Of a DNA stretch of 64,000 nt, positions 33,776 to 42,212 are shown piece by piece (position 1 is the first letter of the stretch; every line of letters starts with the position of its first letter). Origin of the DNA: Corallibacter vietnamensis (lineage in GTDB: Bacteria; Bacteroidota; Bacteroidia; Flavobacteriales; Flavobacteriaceae); assembly GCF_039537875.1 (NCBI RefSeq), contig NZ_BAABBI010000001.1, forward strand, positions 124,001-188,000, given 5' to 3'. A program made the translations under genes and the position numbers. Under the pieces are notes generated by a model, which made no database searches, was not told where the DNA came from, and saw only the letters and a list, made by a program, of their open reading frames with translations.

Positions 33776-34501
33776 TTGTCAAAAGTAACTCCTTATAAAG
33801 ATAGTAACCTAGGAAAGAAAGAACAGGTTACAAAAATGTTTGATACTATTTCTGGTGATTATGATGGTTTAAACCGTGTTATCTCTTTTGGTATAGACAT
33901 AAAGTGGCGTAAAAAAGTTGTTGAAATAGTAGGCCGTAAAAATCCTGACACTATATTAGATATTGCTACTGGAACTGGTGATCTAGCTATAAACCTAGCT
34001 CAAACTAAAGCAAAAAAAATTGTTGGCTTAGATATAAGCAGCGGTATGCTTGAAATTGGAAAACAAAAGATAGAAAAAAAAGGCCTAAATAGTACTATTG
34101 AAATGGTATTGGGTGATTCTGAAAACATGCCTTTTGAAGACAATACTTTTGACGCTATAACCGTTGCTTTTGGTGTGCGCAACTTTGAAACTTTAGAAAA
34201 AGGGCTTGCCGAAATATACAGGGTTTTAAAACCAAACGGCACATTTGTAATTCTGGAAACATCTGTTCCTACAAAAACACCTTTTAAACAAGGTTATAAT
34301 TTTTACACAAAAAATATTTTACCTGCTATTGGTAAGATTTTTTCTAAAGACAGAAGTGCTTACAAATATTTATCTGAATCGGCATCTGTTTTTCCTTACG
34401 GTGAAGCCTTAAACAATATTTTACGTAAAATTGGGTTTATAGATGTTAAAGATTTACCACAAACATTTGGCGTGGCCACAATCTATACATCATCAAAATA
34501 A
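33776..34501 (+). CDS. ubiE: Demethylmenaquinone methyltransferase
   Basis: Methylates demethylmenaquinone with SAM, the last step of menaquinone synthesis. The 241-residue protein (counting from TTG 33776) starts MSKVTPYKDSNLGKKEQV and has the family motifs VTKMFDTISGDYDGLNRVIS, SAM motif ILDIATGTGDLAINL, GLDISSGMLEIG, GDSENMPFEDNTFDAITVAFGVRNF and LPAIGKIFSKDRSAYKYLSESA-type core. Since Bacteroidota use menaquinone rather than ubiquinone, menG is an equivalent symbol. The product is the quinone that NQR reduces. TTG is used because ATG codons are absent and the upstream TTG is inside the promoter. Confidence 0.93.
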   Translation: MSKVTPYKDSNLGKKEQVTKMFDTISGDYDGLNRVISFGIDIKWRKKVVEIVGRKNPDTILDIATGTGDLAINLAQTKAKKIVGLDISSGMLEIGKQKIEKKGLNSTIEMVLGDSENMPFEDNTFDAITVAFGVRNFETLEKGLAEIYRVLKPNGTFVILETSVPTKTPFKQGYNFYTKNILPAIGKIFSKDRSAYKYLSESASVFPYGEALNNILRKIGFIDVKDLPQTFGVATIYTSSK

Positions 34502-34505
34502 AACT

Positions 34506-35219
34506 ATGAAGCACATTCTTTTTATATGCTCCTTTTTGTTATTAACACAATCTGTTAACGCACAACTTTTCAGTAAAGAGCGAATAAGAAATCTTGACAA
34601 TATTGATAAAAAAAGGCTATCCTATGGCTACACGCTTGGTGTTAATAGCTACTCATTTAATTTTGACTATGTTCAAGATAAAAAAGATATTTTAGTTGAG
34701 AAAAGCACAGGTTTTAACGTTGGACTTATTGGTAACTTAAGAATTAACGAGTATTTAGACCTTAGACTAGAGCCTACGGCTGTTTTTAACACCAGAACAA
34801 TAACTTATGACGAAAGTTACTTTACTGGTTTTGAATACACAGATTCTGATTTAACCAGAGAAATAAGGTCAACATACATTCATATACCGTTGTTACTTAA
34901 AATTTCAACAAAACGCCTTAACAACTTTAAACCTTTTATTGTAGGTGGTGTTTCTACTGCTTTAAACTTATCAAGTAACGAAAATAATCCTGATGACAAC
35001 AGTAATGGTCAGTTCAGAATTAAGAAAAACATGTATTTTTATGAAATTGGTTTTGGTATCGATTTTTATTTATACTTCTTTAAATTCACACCTTCTATTC
35101 GTGGTATTTTCGCTATTAATGATGAGCTAGTCAGAGATGTTGACCCAAATAGCCCTTGGACAGGAAATATTCACAGCATGAAAACTCAAGGTATATTTAT
35201 AAATTTCACTTTTCAATAG
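34506..35219 (+). CDS. porT: Type IX secretion / gliding protein PorT (SprT)
   Basis: A 237-residue outer-membrane-associated protein required for type IX secretion in Porphyromonas and Flavobacterium. Signal peptide at 1-20 (ILFICSFLLLTQSVNAQ), then the PorT-type beta barrel with RIRNLDNIDKKRLSYGYTLG near the start, NVGLIGNLRINEYLDLRLEP, RSTYIHIPLLLKISTKRLNN and a C-terminal aromatic FINFTFQ strand. ATG 34506 gives a proper signal peptide and lies 4 bases after the ubiE stop. The ubiE-porT order is a recurring arrangement in flavobacteria. The 3' end overlaps the converging methyltransferase by 14 bases. Confidence 0.85.
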   Translation: MKHILFICSFLLLTQSVNAQLFSKERIRNLDNIDKKRLSYGYTLGVNSYSFNFDYVQDKKDILVEKSTGFNVGLIGNLRINEYLDLRLEPTAVFNTRTITYDESYFTGFEYTDSDLTREIRSTYIHIPLLLKISTKRLNNFKPFIVGGVSTALNLSSNENNPDDNSNGQFRIKKNMYFYEIGFGIDFYLYFFKFTPSIRGIFAINDELVRDVDPNSPWTGNIHSMKTQGIFINFTFQ

Positions 35220-35937
35220 TAGCCCGCTTAAACTCACTTAAAAGTATTGCTGTTGCAGTAGCTACATTTAAGCTTTCTGTGGCTTGAATATTACCAAATC
35301 TAGGAATTGATATTCTTGAATTCACAAGGTTTTCAACATCTTTTGAAATTCCATTTGCTTCGTTCCCTAAAACAATAATACCTTGTTTTGGAAGTGATTT
35401 TTTATAGATGTTTTCGCCATCCATAAAGGCTCCAAAAGTTTCAGTTTTACATGTTTCCAGAAAAACACTTAATGGCTTATAATTTATATTAACACGTGTT
35501 ATAGACCCCATAGTTGCCTGAACCACTTTAGGATTGTAGCAGTCTACAGTTGCCTCGCTACAAACCAGATTTGTTATACCAAACCAATCACAAAGACGAA
35601 TTATTGTACCTAAATTACCTGGATCTCTCACGTCGTCAAGAGCAACTATCAATTCATTTGTTGCAACAGGTTTGGGTTCAGGGATTTTAAATAGCGCTAA
35701 AGCTGTATTTGGTGATTTTAAAAAGCTTATTTTTTTTAAATCAGAATCTTCTATCAGTGTTTGATGTTTGGCATCAATATTGAAAGGTTCTGTGGTGTAT
35801 AAATGATATAGCTCTATTGAAGATTGCAACAGTTCCTGGATGGTTTTATAACCTTCAGCTACAAACAAACCGTGGTTTTGCCTATATTTTTTTTGTTTTA
35901 AACTTGTTATAAGTTTTATTTGGTTTTTAGATAACAT
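35206..35937 (-). CDS. SpoU/TrmH family RNA methyltransferase
   Basis: Ribose-2'-O-methyltransferase with the knotted SPOUT fold. The 243-residue protein has an N-terminal L30e-like substrate domain (LSKNQIKLITSLKQKKYRQN, YKTIQELL) and the SpoU core: motif 1 VALDDVRDPGNLGTIIRLCD, motif 2 IVLGNEANGIS and motif 3 ISIPRFGNIQATESLNVATA. The target (23S rRNA or tRNA) cannot be told from sequence; similar proteins are labelled RlmB or TrmH-like. ATG 35937 is chosen over TTG 35940. Convergent overlap of 14 bases with porT. Confidence 0.93.
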   Translation of the reverse strand: MLSKNQIKLITSLKQKKYRQNHGLFVAEGYKTIQELLQSSIELYHLYTTEPFNIDAKHQTLIEDSDLKKISFLKSPNTALALFKIPEPKPVATNELIVALDDVRDPGNLGTIIRLCDWFGITNLVCSEATVDCYNPKVVQATMGSITRVNINYKPLSVFLETCKTETFGAFMDGENIYKKSLPKQGIIVLGNEANGISKDVENLVNSRISIPRFGNIQATESLNVATATAILLSEFKRATIEK

Positions 35938-36045
35938 CAAATGTGTGTTTCTTTTTTTTGAATGATTAAAAAAATAGAATTATAATTTTATCCTAAAATC
36001 ATATTTCAAATTATATCATTTTAATATTTTTCAGCGGAAATAGTG

Positions 36046-36053
36046 TACTTTTG
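36046..36053 (+). promoter_or_regulatory. -7 element of tamL
   Basis: TACTTTTG at 36046-36053, perfect TAnnTTTG, 75 nt before the tamL start, so the transcript would have a long leader. Confidence 0.45.
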
Positions 36054-36128
36054 GGTTTATTATGAAACACATAGCTTACCGCTCAAAAACAATACTTATA
36101 TAATTACTAAATAATTAATACGTAATAC

Positions 36129-38654
36129 TTGAAAATATTTTTATCAAAAATAGCATTATTTATTGTAATTACAGGATTTTTAGCGTCTTGCAACTCTGTA
36201 AAAAGAGTTCCTGCCAATGAGCATTTACTAACAAAAAACATCATTACTGTCAATGATAAAGTAAACAAAACTGAAACTATAAACAATTTACTTTACCAAA
36301 GACCCAACAGAAAACTTGCTCGTATACCTTTACGTCTATACATTTATAATTCTGCAAGGCCTAATATAGATTCTATAATAAATGCTGGAATTGATAAAAA
36401 ACCTAAAAAGCGTGAACATTTAGAAAACTTCTTATCTAAAAAACAATTAGATAAATATGTTGAATCCCGAATTAACTTTAATAAGTGGTTAAAAAAAACT
36501 GGGGAAGCTCCTGTTATCATAGACGACAACAAAACTGAAAAGTCTACAAACAGACTTGAAGCATATTACTTTAATAACGGCTGGTTTAATGTTAAAGCGA
36601 CATCTGAAACTGAAAAAGAAGACAACCAAAAAGCAGAGGTATCTTACTTTGTAAAAACCGGCGAACCTTATATTATAGATTCCTTATCTACTAAAATACT
36701 ATCGCCTGTTGTAGATTCACTATACAAAATACAGGAACATAAATCACTTATAAAATCAGGAAAACAATACAAAACGGCTACATTTGAAAACGAAAAAAAT
36801 AGAATTACAGACTACTTAAGAAATTCTGGTGTTTATCATTTTAGTGAAGATTACGTCTTTTTTGAAATGGATACCATAAACACAAACAAAAAAGTAAATG
36901 TAGAGCTTCAAATTGAAAATCGAGCCATCAGAATACAAGACACAACTATTAGAGAGCCTTTTAAAATTTACAACATTAAAGATGTAAATATATATCCAGA
37001 TTTCTCTTATAGTAATAGAAACAAACCTATCTTAGATTCAACAACCTACAAAGGGTACAATTTATATAGCTATTCTAAATTACGTCACAGACCTAAAGCC
37101 TTAACAGATGTTGTATTTATAAAACCAAACGATGTTTTTAAAGACAGCGACAGGACAGACTCTTATCAACACATTAGCGAGTTACGAACCTTTAAGTATC
37201 CTAACATAGAGTATGTTGAAAACCCAGACACAACACTAACAGCAAATATCTATTTAACACCTTTAAAAAAATTCCAATTAGGTTTTAGCACAGAAGTTTC
37301 ACAAAGTAACATACAAGCCTTTGGTGTGTCACTAAACCCATCGTTACTAATGAGAAACATTTTTAGAGGTGCTGAAACATTAGAAATTTCTGCATTCGGA
37401 TCTATAGGAGCCTCAAAAGATGCATCAAATGGTGATGATCGTTTTTTTGACATTCAAGAAATGGGTGTAAACCTGAACCTAACATTTCCAAGAATATTTT
37501 TTCTTTTCAACACCGAAAAAATTATTCCTAAAAACATGTCTCCGAGTACACGAATCAGTTTATCAACATCGAGTCAAACCAATGTAGGTTTAGACAAACA
37601 GACATTTACAGGAGCTTTTAATTATAAATGGCGACCATCAAACACAGTAACAAACAGATTTGACTTGTTTAATATTCAGTATGTAAGAAACCTAAACCCT
37701 TCAAACTATTTTAATGTTTACCAGAATTCATTCAACACATTAAATGATATAGCTACAAACATAAATTATGTTAATCCAGGTGAACCATTAAATATTCCTG
37801 ATCAAGCCCAAACATTTATAAACGAATCCTTAAGTAACAATCCACCTTCAGGATTAACAACAACAAACATTGCCACCATAAATAATATAGAAGAACGAAG
37901 ACAGCGACTTACAGAGAATAACTTAATATTTGCAACAAGCTATAGTTTTATAAAAGATAAACGAGAGAATTTATATGACGAAGACTTTTCTATATTCAGA
38001 TTTAAGTTAGAATCTGCTGGAAACTTCTTAACAGCCATTTCAAAATTAGCAGATGTAAACAAAAACATTGATGGCAATTACGAATTATTCAACGTAGTTT
38101 ACTCTCAATATATCAAAACCGAGCTTGACTATATTAAGCACTGGGATATAGGTAGAAAAAATGTTTTAGCTATAAGAGCATTTGGCGGTATTGCAATTCC
38201 ATATGGTAACTCAAACAGTATTCCGTTTTCGAAAAGTTTTTTTGCTGGAGGCCCAAATGACAACAGGGCATGGTCTGCTTACCGTTTAGGACCAGGAAGA
38301 TCTAATAGTAATAACGAGTTTAATGAAGCCAACCTAAAACTCGCATTTAATGTTGAACATAGATTTAACATTTTTGAAGACCTACATGGTGCCTTATTTA
38401 TAGATGCCGGAAACATCTGGAATGCTTTAGATAATGTAGAAGATGACAAAGCCACTTTTGATAGTTTTAGCGCTTTAGAAGACATTGCCGTTGGTTCTGG
38501 TTTTGGTTTTAGATATGATTTTGGCTTTGTAGTATTTCGTTTTGATATAGGTTTTAAAACCTATGATCCATCTTACGGAAATCAAAACAGATGGTTTAAT
38601 GATTACAACTTTAGAAATGCTGTTTATAACATTGGTATAAATTACCCTTTTTAA
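36129..38654 (+). CDS. tamL: Translocation and assembly module lipoprotein TamL (BamA/TamA family)
   Basis: An 841-residue outer-membrane protein of the Omp85 superfamily. It begins with a lipoprotein signal (ITGFLASCNS, lipid on Cys21), which separates Bacteroidota TamL from proteobacterial TamA. Periplasmic POTRA-like domains run to about residue 420 (e.g. KTGEPYIIDSLSTKIL and SYQHISELRTFKYPNIEYVE); the C-terminal half is a 16-strand barrel with the typical FFAGGPNDNRAWSAYRLGPG lid-lock motif (a variant of RGY/R/F) and ends in a YNIGINYPF strand. It inserts or assembles outer-membrane proteins with TamB. TTG at 36129 gives the correct signal peptide; no ATG is nearby. Confidence 0.9.
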   Translation: MKIFLSKIALFIVITGFLASCNSVKRVPANEHLLTKNIITVNDKVNKTETINNLLYQRPNRKLARIPLRLYIYNSARPNIDSIINAGIDKKPKKREHLENFLSKKQLDKYVESRINFNKWLKKTGEAPVIIDDNKTEKSTNRLEAYYFNNGWFNVKATSETEKEDNQKAEVSYFVKTGEPYIIDSLSTKILSPVVDSLYKIQEHKSLIKSGKQYKTATFENEKNRITDYLRNSGVYHFSEDYVFFEMDTINTNKKVNVELQIENRAIRIQDTTIREPFKIYNIKDVNIYPDFSYSNRNKPILDSTTYKGYNLYSYSKLRHRPKALTDVVFIKPNDVFKDSDRTDSYQHISELRTFKYPNIEYVENPDTTLTANIYLTPLKKFQLGFSTEVSQSNIQAFGVSLNPSLLMRNIFRGAETLEISAFGSIGASKDASNGDDRFFDIQEMGVNLNLTFPRIFFLFNTEKIIPKNMSPSTRISLSTSSQTNVGLDKQTFTGAFNYKWRPSNTVTNRFDLFNIQYVRNLNPSNYFNVYQNSFNTLNDIATNINYVNPGEPLNIPDQAQTFINESLSNNPPSGLTTTNIATINNIEERRQRLTENNLIFATSYSFIKDKRENLYDEDFSIFRFKLESAGNFLTAISKLADVNKNIDGNYELFNVVYSQYIKTELDYIKHWDIGRKNVLAIRAFGGIAIPYGNSNSIPFSKSFFAGGPNDNRAWSAYRLGPGRSNSNNEFNEANLKLAFNVEHRFNIFEDLHGALFIDAGNIWNALDNVEDDKATFDSFSALEDIAVGSGFGFRYDFGFVVFRFDIGFKTYDPSYGNQNRWFNDYNFRNAVYNIGINYPF

Positions 38655-38669
38655 GCCATTTAATTTTCT

Positions 38670-38677
38670 TATTTTTG
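38670..38677 (+). promoter_or_regulatory. -7 element of fbaA
   Basis: TATTTTTG at 38670-38677 matches TAnnTTTG and lies 27 nt before the fbaA start. Confidence 0.5.
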
Positions 38678-38704
38678 CTTTTTAAACAAAATTAAATTTA
38701 AAAA

Positions 38705-39772
38705 ATGGCACACAATATAAAACCTGGAGTTGCAACAGGAAACGAAGTTCAAGAGATTTTCAAGTTAGCAAAAGAAAAAGGGTTTGCACTTCCTGCAGTT
38801 AATGTAGTTGGTTCAAATACCATAAATGGCGTATTAGAAACTGCTAGAGACTTAAACGCTCCTGTGATTATTCAATTTTCTAACGGCGGTGCTATTTTTA
38901 ATGCCGGTAAAGGATTATCAAACGACAATCAAAAAGCAGCTATAGCTGGTGCAGTTGCTGGTGCTAAACATGTACACTTAATGGCTGAAGCCTATGGTGT
39001 TCCTGTCATTTTGCATACAGATCACTGTGCTAAAAAACTATTACCTTGGATTGACGGTTTACTTGACGCTAGCGAGCAACATTTTAAAGAAACAGGAAAG
39101 CCTTTATATAGCTCTCACATGATTGATTTAAGTGAAGAGCCCATTGAAGAAAACATAGAAATATGTAAGCAATACCTTGAGCGTATGAGCAAAATGGGTA
39201 TGACTCTAGAAATAGAATTAGGAATAACTGGTGGTGAAGAAGATGGTGTGGATAATACAGATGTAGATGATTCTAAATTATACACGCAACCAGAAGAAGT
39301 AGCTTACGCTTATGAAGAATTAAGCAAGGTAAGCAGTCAGTTTACAATTGCAGCTGCCTTTGGTAACGTTCATGGTGTATACAAACCAGGAAATGTAAAA
39401 TTAACTCCAAAAATTCTTAAAAACTCTCAAGAATATATTTCAGAAAAATATGGTGTTGGTCATAACCACATCGATTTTGTTTTTCACGGAGGATCAGGAT
39501 CTACAGTTGAAGAAATTAGAGAAGGAATAAGCTACGGTGTTATCAAAATGAATATTGATACAGATATGCAATATGCATTTATGAGCGGCGTGAGAGATTA
39601 TATGAGTGATAAATCTGACTATTTAAAATCTCAAATAGGAAACCCAGATGGTGATGACGCTCCAAACAAAAAATATTATGACCCAAGAGTTTGGCTTCGA
39701 GAAGGAGAAAAAACTTTTGTAGAAAGATTAAAGAAAGCATTCGACGATCTTAACAACATAAACACACTATAA
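38705..39772 (+). CDS. fbaA: Class II fructose-bisphosphate aldolase
   Basis: Zinc-dependent aldolase that splits fructose-1,6-bisphosphate into DHAP and glyceraldehyde-3-phosphate. The 355-residue length fits the longer FbaA (class IIA) type. Catalytic and zinc features: GFALPAVNVVGSNTI, VILHTDHCAKKLLPWIDGLL (zinc His and catalytic Asp), ELGITGGEEDGVDN, AAFGNVHGVYKPGN (zinc His), VFHGGSGSTVEEI and KMNIDTDMQYAF. Monocistronic with its own promoter. With gpmI at 1062 it forms part of the glycolytic set in the window. Confidence 0.97.
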   Translation: MAHNIKPGVATGNEVQEIFKLAKEKGFALPAVNVVGSNTINGVLETARDLNAPVIIQFSNGGAIFNAGKGLSNDNQKAAIAGAVAGAKHVHLMAEAYGVPVILHTDHCAKKLLPWIDGLLDASEQHFKETGKPLYSSHMIDLSEEPIEENIEICKQYLERMSKMGMTLEIELGITGGEEDGVDNTDVDDSKLYTQPEEVAYAYEELSKVSSQFTIAAAFGNVHGVYKPGNVKLTPKILKNSQEYISEKYGVGHNHIDFVFHGGSGSTVEEIREGISYGVIKMNIDTDMQYAFMSGVRDYMSDKSDYLKSQIGNPDGDDAPNKKYYDPRVWLREGEKTFVERLKKAFDDLNNINTL

Positions 39773-39786
39773 TTCAAAGATAAATT

Positions 39787-39830
39787 ACGATTTTCCTAAA
39801 AAAAATCGTTTATCATAAATCTAAAATCGT
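39787..39830. repeat. Short AAAATCGT repeats between fbaA and accD
   Basis: ACGATTTT (39787-39794) is the inverted copy of AAAATCGT at 39802-39809, and AAAATCGT occurs again at 39823-39830, each followed by TT/AA-ATC. The first pair can fold as a hairpin and may end fbaA transcription; the set looks like the T-C-G-T-A-A-A-T-C type small repeats common between flavobacterial genes. Confidence 0.4.
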
Positions 39831-39838
39831 AAATCGAT

Positions 39839-40696
39839 ATGTCTTGGTTTAAAAGAAAAGAAAAAGGAATTCAGACTACAACCGAACAGAAAAAAGACAC
39901 GCCTAGAGGCTTGTGGTATAAATCTCCTACCGGAAAAATAGTTGATACTAAAGAATTAGAACAAAACTTTTACGTGAGCCCAGAAGATGGTTACCACGTA
40001 AGAATAGGCAGTAAAGAATATTTTGAAATTCTTTTTGACGATAACAAGTTTAAAGAGCTAGATGTTAAATTAGAATCTAAAGACCCTCTAAAGTTTGAAG
40101 ACACTAAAAAATATCCAGACCGTTTAAAAGCTGCTCAAGAAAAAACAAAACTAAAAGATGCTGTTCGTACTGCTGTAGGAAAATCTAAAGGGCAAGATTT
40201 AGTAATTGCTTGTATGGATTTTTCGTTTATCGGTGGTTCTATGGGTAGTGTTGTAGGTGAGAAAATAGCACGTGCTGCTGATTACGCCTTAAAAAACAAA
40301 ACACCTTTCATGATTATTTCTAAATCAGGAGGAGCAAGAATGATGGAAGCCGCGTTATCTTTAATGCAATTAGCAAAAACTTCTGTAAAGTTAGCTCAAT
40401 TAGCAGATGCTGGCATACCTTATATATCATTATGTACAGACCCAACAACAGGAGGTACTACAGCTTCTTTTGCCATGCTAGGAGACATAAACATTAGCGA
40501 ACCTGGAGCTTTAATTGGTTTTGCTGGTCCTCGTGTAGTAAGAGATACTACAGGTCAAGAATTACCAGAAGGATTTCAAACATCTGAATTCTTATTAGAG
40601 CATGGTTTCCTTGACTTTATAACCCATAGAAAAGAGTTAAAAAACAAAGTAAATCTTTATATTGATTTAATTACAAATCAACCATTAAGAGCATAA
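39839..40696 (+). CDS. accD: Acetyl-CoA carboxylase carboxyltransferase subunit beta
   Basis: Transfers the carboxyl group from biotin to acetyl-CoA, the first step of fatty-acid synthesis, together with AccA. The 285-residue protein has the crotonase-fold core: GQDLVIACMDFSFIGGSMGS, FMIISKSGGARMMEAALSLM, SLCTDPTTGGTTASFAMLGD and GPRVVRDTTGQELPEGFQ. In E. coli the N-terminus holds a four-cysteine zinc ribbon (C27, C30, C46, C49). Here the matching positions read WYKSPTG and YVSPEDGYH, with no cysteine at all, so zinc binding is lost while the fold around it appears conserved. Confidence 0.96.
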   Translation: MSWFKRKEKGIQTTTEQKKDTPRGLWYKSPTGKIVDTKELEQNFYVSPEDGYHVRIGSKEYFEILFDDNKFKELDVKLESKDPLKFEDTKKYPDRLKAAQEKTKLKDAVRTAVGKSKGQDLVIACMDFSFIGGSMGSVVGEKIARAADYALKNKTPFMIISKSGGARMMEAALSLMQLAKTSVKLAQLADAGIPYISLCTDPTTGGTTASFAMLGDINISEPGALIGFAGPRVVRDTTGQELPEGFQTSEFLLEHGFLDFITHRKELKNKVNLYIDLITNQPLRA

Positions 40697-40726
40697 AAAA
40701 AGCGAGCCAATTGGCTCGCTTTTTTT
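40695..40726. terminator. Bidirectional terminator after accD
   Basis: Perfect 16-bp-arm palindrome centred between 40710 and 40711 (AGCGAGCCAA/TTGGCTCGCT flanked by seven A and seven T). It ends accD and the converging lipoprotein gene. Confidence 0.9.
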
Positions 40727-40745
40727 ATCTTATATATTAAGAACT

Positions 40746-41594
40746 TTAAATAAAGATATTTATTACCGTACCACTTTCAAAAGTAAAGGCTGCTTGATTA
40801 TCACAATTGCCATCACCATAATCTAATTCACCTGAAAACAAAGTTCGTTCCACTGACAAAACACCACTAACAAAGTAATAACATGTCATTTCTCTTCGTA
40901 AAGGCGTTACTATTTCATAATTGTGCGTATTTCCATTTACAAATCCAGAAGCCCAATATCCAGTTACCTCAAAAACATTATCAGTAAAAACACCACTACC
41001 AAAACCTTCAACCCATTCTCTAACAATTTGACCATCTCTTGTAGCTTCTACACCATTTGGCCAAGTAACCGTTAAGTTTACATTATGTGTAAATTGTGGG
41101 TTGCCGTTTACATTAGATAAAGTTTTTAAAATTGTATTGCTGCCTGACACTTGCTTATTATCAAAATAGAAATTGTTTAATACATAACTCAAACTAATTT
41201 CTTCTGCATCAATATCGCGTGTATAAGTCAACACAATTTGCCCTCTATAAAGATGCCCTCTTATTACACAACCTTGAGAACTAAAATCAATAGTTAATTC
41301 TCTAAAATTCTGTTCAGCATCAATAGTTACCGTAGCACATTCGGGCATTAATTTACTTGAGCCAGCTACACCTCTAGCTTCTTCGTCTTCTTGATTCTCG
41401 TATATCTCTATCATGTAATCTTCTATTGAAGCTGTAACAACATCCATATCAGATGATAAGATCATTTCAGAAATATCTTGGTCTTGAGACTGCATATTTA
41501 CAGTGCTATTATCTTCATTATCACTACAAGATGTTAACACAGCTATAAATAACAGAAAACATAAAACACTTGCTTTTAAAAAAAATCGTTTCAT
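40746..41594 (-). CDS. Uncharacterised lipoprotein
   Basis: A 282-residue protein with a lipoprotein signal (FIAVLTSCSDNEDNS, lipid on Cys23) and an acidic linker. The mature part is beta rich and contains four spaced cysteines beyond the lipid one (PECATVTID, SSQGCVIRGH, REMTCYYFVSG, YGDGNCDNQ), which could form two disulfides. I see repeated T-I-D-F/V-T-W strands but recognise no domain. Likely anchored at the outer membrane. It stands alone between accD and rpsO. No function can be given. Confidence 0.7.
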   Translation of the reverse strand: MKRFFLKASVLCFLLFIAVLTSCSDNEDNSTVNMQSQDQDISEMILSSDMDVVTASIEDYMIEIYENQEDEEARGVAGSSKLMPECATVTIDAEQNFRELTIDFSSQGCVIRGHLYRGQIVLTYTRDIDAEEISLSYVLNNFYFDNKQVSGSNTILKTLSNVNGNPQFTHNVNLTVTWPNGVEATRDGQIVREWVEGFGSGVFTDNVFEVTGYWASGFVNGNTHNYEIVTPLRREMTCYYFVSGVLSVERTLFSGELDYGDGNCDNQAAFTFESGTVINIFI

Positions 41595-41716
41595 ACGCTT
41601 GAATTTTTAGATAGGTTTATTATTTATGCTAAAACATTTATAAAACGTAAAAGTTAGTAACAAAGTATTTTACGCTAAAAAAATACACTTACCAATTTAA
41701 AATAATAAATATTTAC

Positions 41717-41724
41717 TATATTTG
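41717..41724 (+). promoter_or_regulatory. -7 element of rpsO
   Basis: TATATTTG at 41717-41724, perfect TAnnTTTG, followed by a 54-nt leader before the rpsO start. The longest frame of rpsO starts with the TTG inside this box, which cannot be the real start. Confidence 0.6.
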
Positions 41725-41778
41725 CCGCTCGAAAGAAAACCTTTCGTGTACATAACAATCATTTACAATAATATTAGA

Positions 41779-42048
41779 ATGTATTTATCAAAAGAAAAGA
41801 AAGAAGAAATCTTCGCAAAACACGGTAACAGTAAAACAAATACTGGTTCTGCTGAAGGACAAATTGCATTATTCACTTACAGAATAAACCACTTAACAGA
41901 GCACTTAAAACAAAATCGTAAAGATTTTAACACAGAACGTTCTCTAGTAAAATTAGTAGGTAAGCGTCGTGCGCTTTTAGATTATCTTACTAAAAAGGAT
42001 ATCATGAGATACCGTGCAATTGTAAAAGAATTAGGATTAAGAAAATAA
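41779..42048 (+). CDS. rpsO: 30S ribosomal protein S15
   Basis: Binds the central domain of 16S rRNA in an early assembly step. From ATG 41779 the protein is 89 residues, exactly the family length. It starts MYLSKEKKEEIFAKHG and has the conserved GSAEGQIALFTYRINHLTEHLK, DFNTERSLVKLVGKRRALLDYL and DIMRYRAIVKELGLRK. The longer frame, 19 extra residues starting with TTG 41722, is rejected since that codon overlaps the promoter. Followed by a terminator and then pnp, the usual neighbour. Confidence 0.98.
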   Translation: MYLSKEKKEEIFAKHGNSKTNTGSAEGQIALFTYRINHLTEHLKQNRKDFNTERSLVKLVGKRRALLDYLTKKDIMRYRAIVKELGLRK

Positions 42049-42050
42049 TC

Positions 42051-42077
42051 AAAAAGAGGCTTCGCGCCTCTTTTTTT
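42051..42077 (+). terminator. Terminator of rpsO
   Basis: AAAAAGAGGC (42051-42060), TTCGC loop, GCCTCTTTTT and more T to 42077. It would separate rpsO from pnp, although some read-through is possible. Confidence 0.85.
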
Positions 42078-42212
42078 CATTTATAACAACTCATTCGTTT
42101 GAGTATAACTAACGGATTTTGAAGAAGCTAATTATAGTTTTTCATTGGTCAAAACAACAACTACACACAACAACAACACAACGACCATTGTTTAATTAGA
42201 ATTAAAAAATTT

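Noticed and set aside
34443..34505. Longer porT start inside ubiE
   Set aside because: The 21 extra residues lie in the ubiE coding sequence and precede a good signal peptide at ATG 34506.
42150..42200. C-A-A-C repeats upstream of pnp as a possible array
   Set aside because: Low-complexity sequence only; no regular spacers or repeat units.
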